NCBI RefSeq assembly: GCF_003865075.1
Contig: NZ_BHWB01000003.1
Span: 1 to 64,000, forward strand
Reading direction: 5' to 3'
Length of the DNA: 64,000 nucleotides
Source: Bacteroides faecalis
GTDB taxonomy: Bacteria; Bacteroidota; Bacteroidia; Bacteroidales; Bacteroidaceae
Part shown: positions 63,691 through 64,000 of the stretch, in pieces
Position numbering within the stretch: position 1 is the first letter of the stretch
How the letters are laid out: the number at the start of each line of letters is the position of its first letter
Position numbers and translations under genes: made by a program
Notes under the pieces: generated by a model
Database searches by the model: none
Told to the model about the DNA's origin: nothing
What the model saw: the letters and a program-made list of their open reading frames with translations, nothing else

Positions 63691-64000
63691 GTGCAAAGGT
63701 ATTTTATTTATTTGGCTTATGATGGGACTAACTATCACGGTTGGCAGATTCAACCTAATGGGATCAGTGTGCAGGAATGCCTGATGAAAGCATTGTCCAC
63801 ATTCCTATGTCATGATATTGAGGTGATAGGTGCCGGTCGTACGGATGCGGGTGTACATGCTTCTCTGATGGTAGCGCATTTTGATCATGAAGAATGGCTC
63901 AATACTGATTCTGTAACTGACAAGTTAAATCGATTATTGCCTCCGGACATTTCTGTTTATCGGGTGTGTCGGGTCAAACCGGATGCTCATGCACGTTTTG
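63691..64000 (+). CDS. truA: tRNA pseudouridine synthase A, N-terminal part (cut by right edge)
   Basis: TruA makes pseudouridine at positions 38-40 of the tRNA anticodon arm. The visible 103 codons read '[34 protein letters not shown]' and '[22 protein letters not shown]'. The second stretch holds the catalytic Asp in the RTDAGVHA motif. I choose the GTG start at 63691, which gives the usual [12 protein letters not shown] beginning and agrees with the -7 box. An in-frame ATG at 63661 is possible. Confidence 0.92.
   Translation, partial: MQRYFIYLAYDGTNYHGWQIQPNGISVQECLMKALSTFLCHDIEVIGAGRTDAGVHASLMVAHFDHEEWLNTDSVTDKLNRLLPPDISVYRVCRVKPDAHARF

Overview
The window is a chromosomal segment of a Bacteroides-type member of the Bacteroidales. 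The evidence is the fused lpxC-fabZ gene inside an lpxD/lpxA cluster, a hybrid two-component regulator, a Mfa/Fim lipoprotein pilus operon, a 31-residue 'smalltalk' peptide, a BT4734/VapE-like gene beside an HU-like gene, Bacteroidetes promoters (TTTG about 19 bases before TAnnTTTG) and few Shine-Dalgarno sequences. I do not name a species.

Layout. (1) 1-4880, minus strand: a secreted RHS/YD-repeat gene, now in two frames, a repeat-containing secreted protein gene with two frameshifts that runs off the left edge, and a smalltalk peptide upstream. A promoter overlapped by an inverted repeat lies near 5.8 kb. (2) 6.08-9.48 kb: divergent HU-like and VapE-like genes with four exact 22-bp repeats between them and clusters of the octamer AGTGACAA beyond both 3' ends. 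This is the least ordinary architecture here and may be a replicon-like or HU-regulated cassette. (3) 9.6-21.5 kb: a HAD phosphatase, a DUF4861 protein, fabI, gldB, a RsmI-like methylase, a membrane protein, lipA, dipeptidyl peptidase IV and a BlaI/BlaR1-type pair with an in-frame stop. (4) 21.5-37.2 kb: core genes on the minus strand (miaA, lpxA, lpxC-fabZ, lpxD, an HD hydrolase, pyrF, prfA, purM, lemA, a TPM protein, an alpha/beta hydrolase, aroE, menG, purC, phoH). (5) 37.2-42.7 kb: three decayed ATPase genes around a DUF5715 lipoprotein gene and a flotillin/NfeD-like pair.

(6) 43-58 kb: a pilus locus. The major subunit, FimB/Mfa2 anchor and five further lipoprotein subunits read leftwards from about 52.5 kb. 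The leader region holds a palindromic array with 21-bp period. Upstream are a dead Rpn-type nuclease gene, a DUF3868/OmpA-like gene and a DUF3575 gene. An IS1380-family element with a 5-bp target duplication has replaced the last codons of the DUF3575 gene. (7) 58.5-63.6 kb: an unknown lipoprotein with an unusually strong ribosome-binding site, then a 1383-residue hybrid regulator whose usual phospho-acceptor histidine is glutamine. (8) The start of truA is cut by the right edge.

Single-base-loss frameshifts fall only in accessory genes (the RHS region, ATPase remnants and the Rpn remnant), while about 25 core genes are intact. This favours real gene decay over general sequencing error but does not prove it. 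No rRNA, tRNA or CRISPR array was seen.
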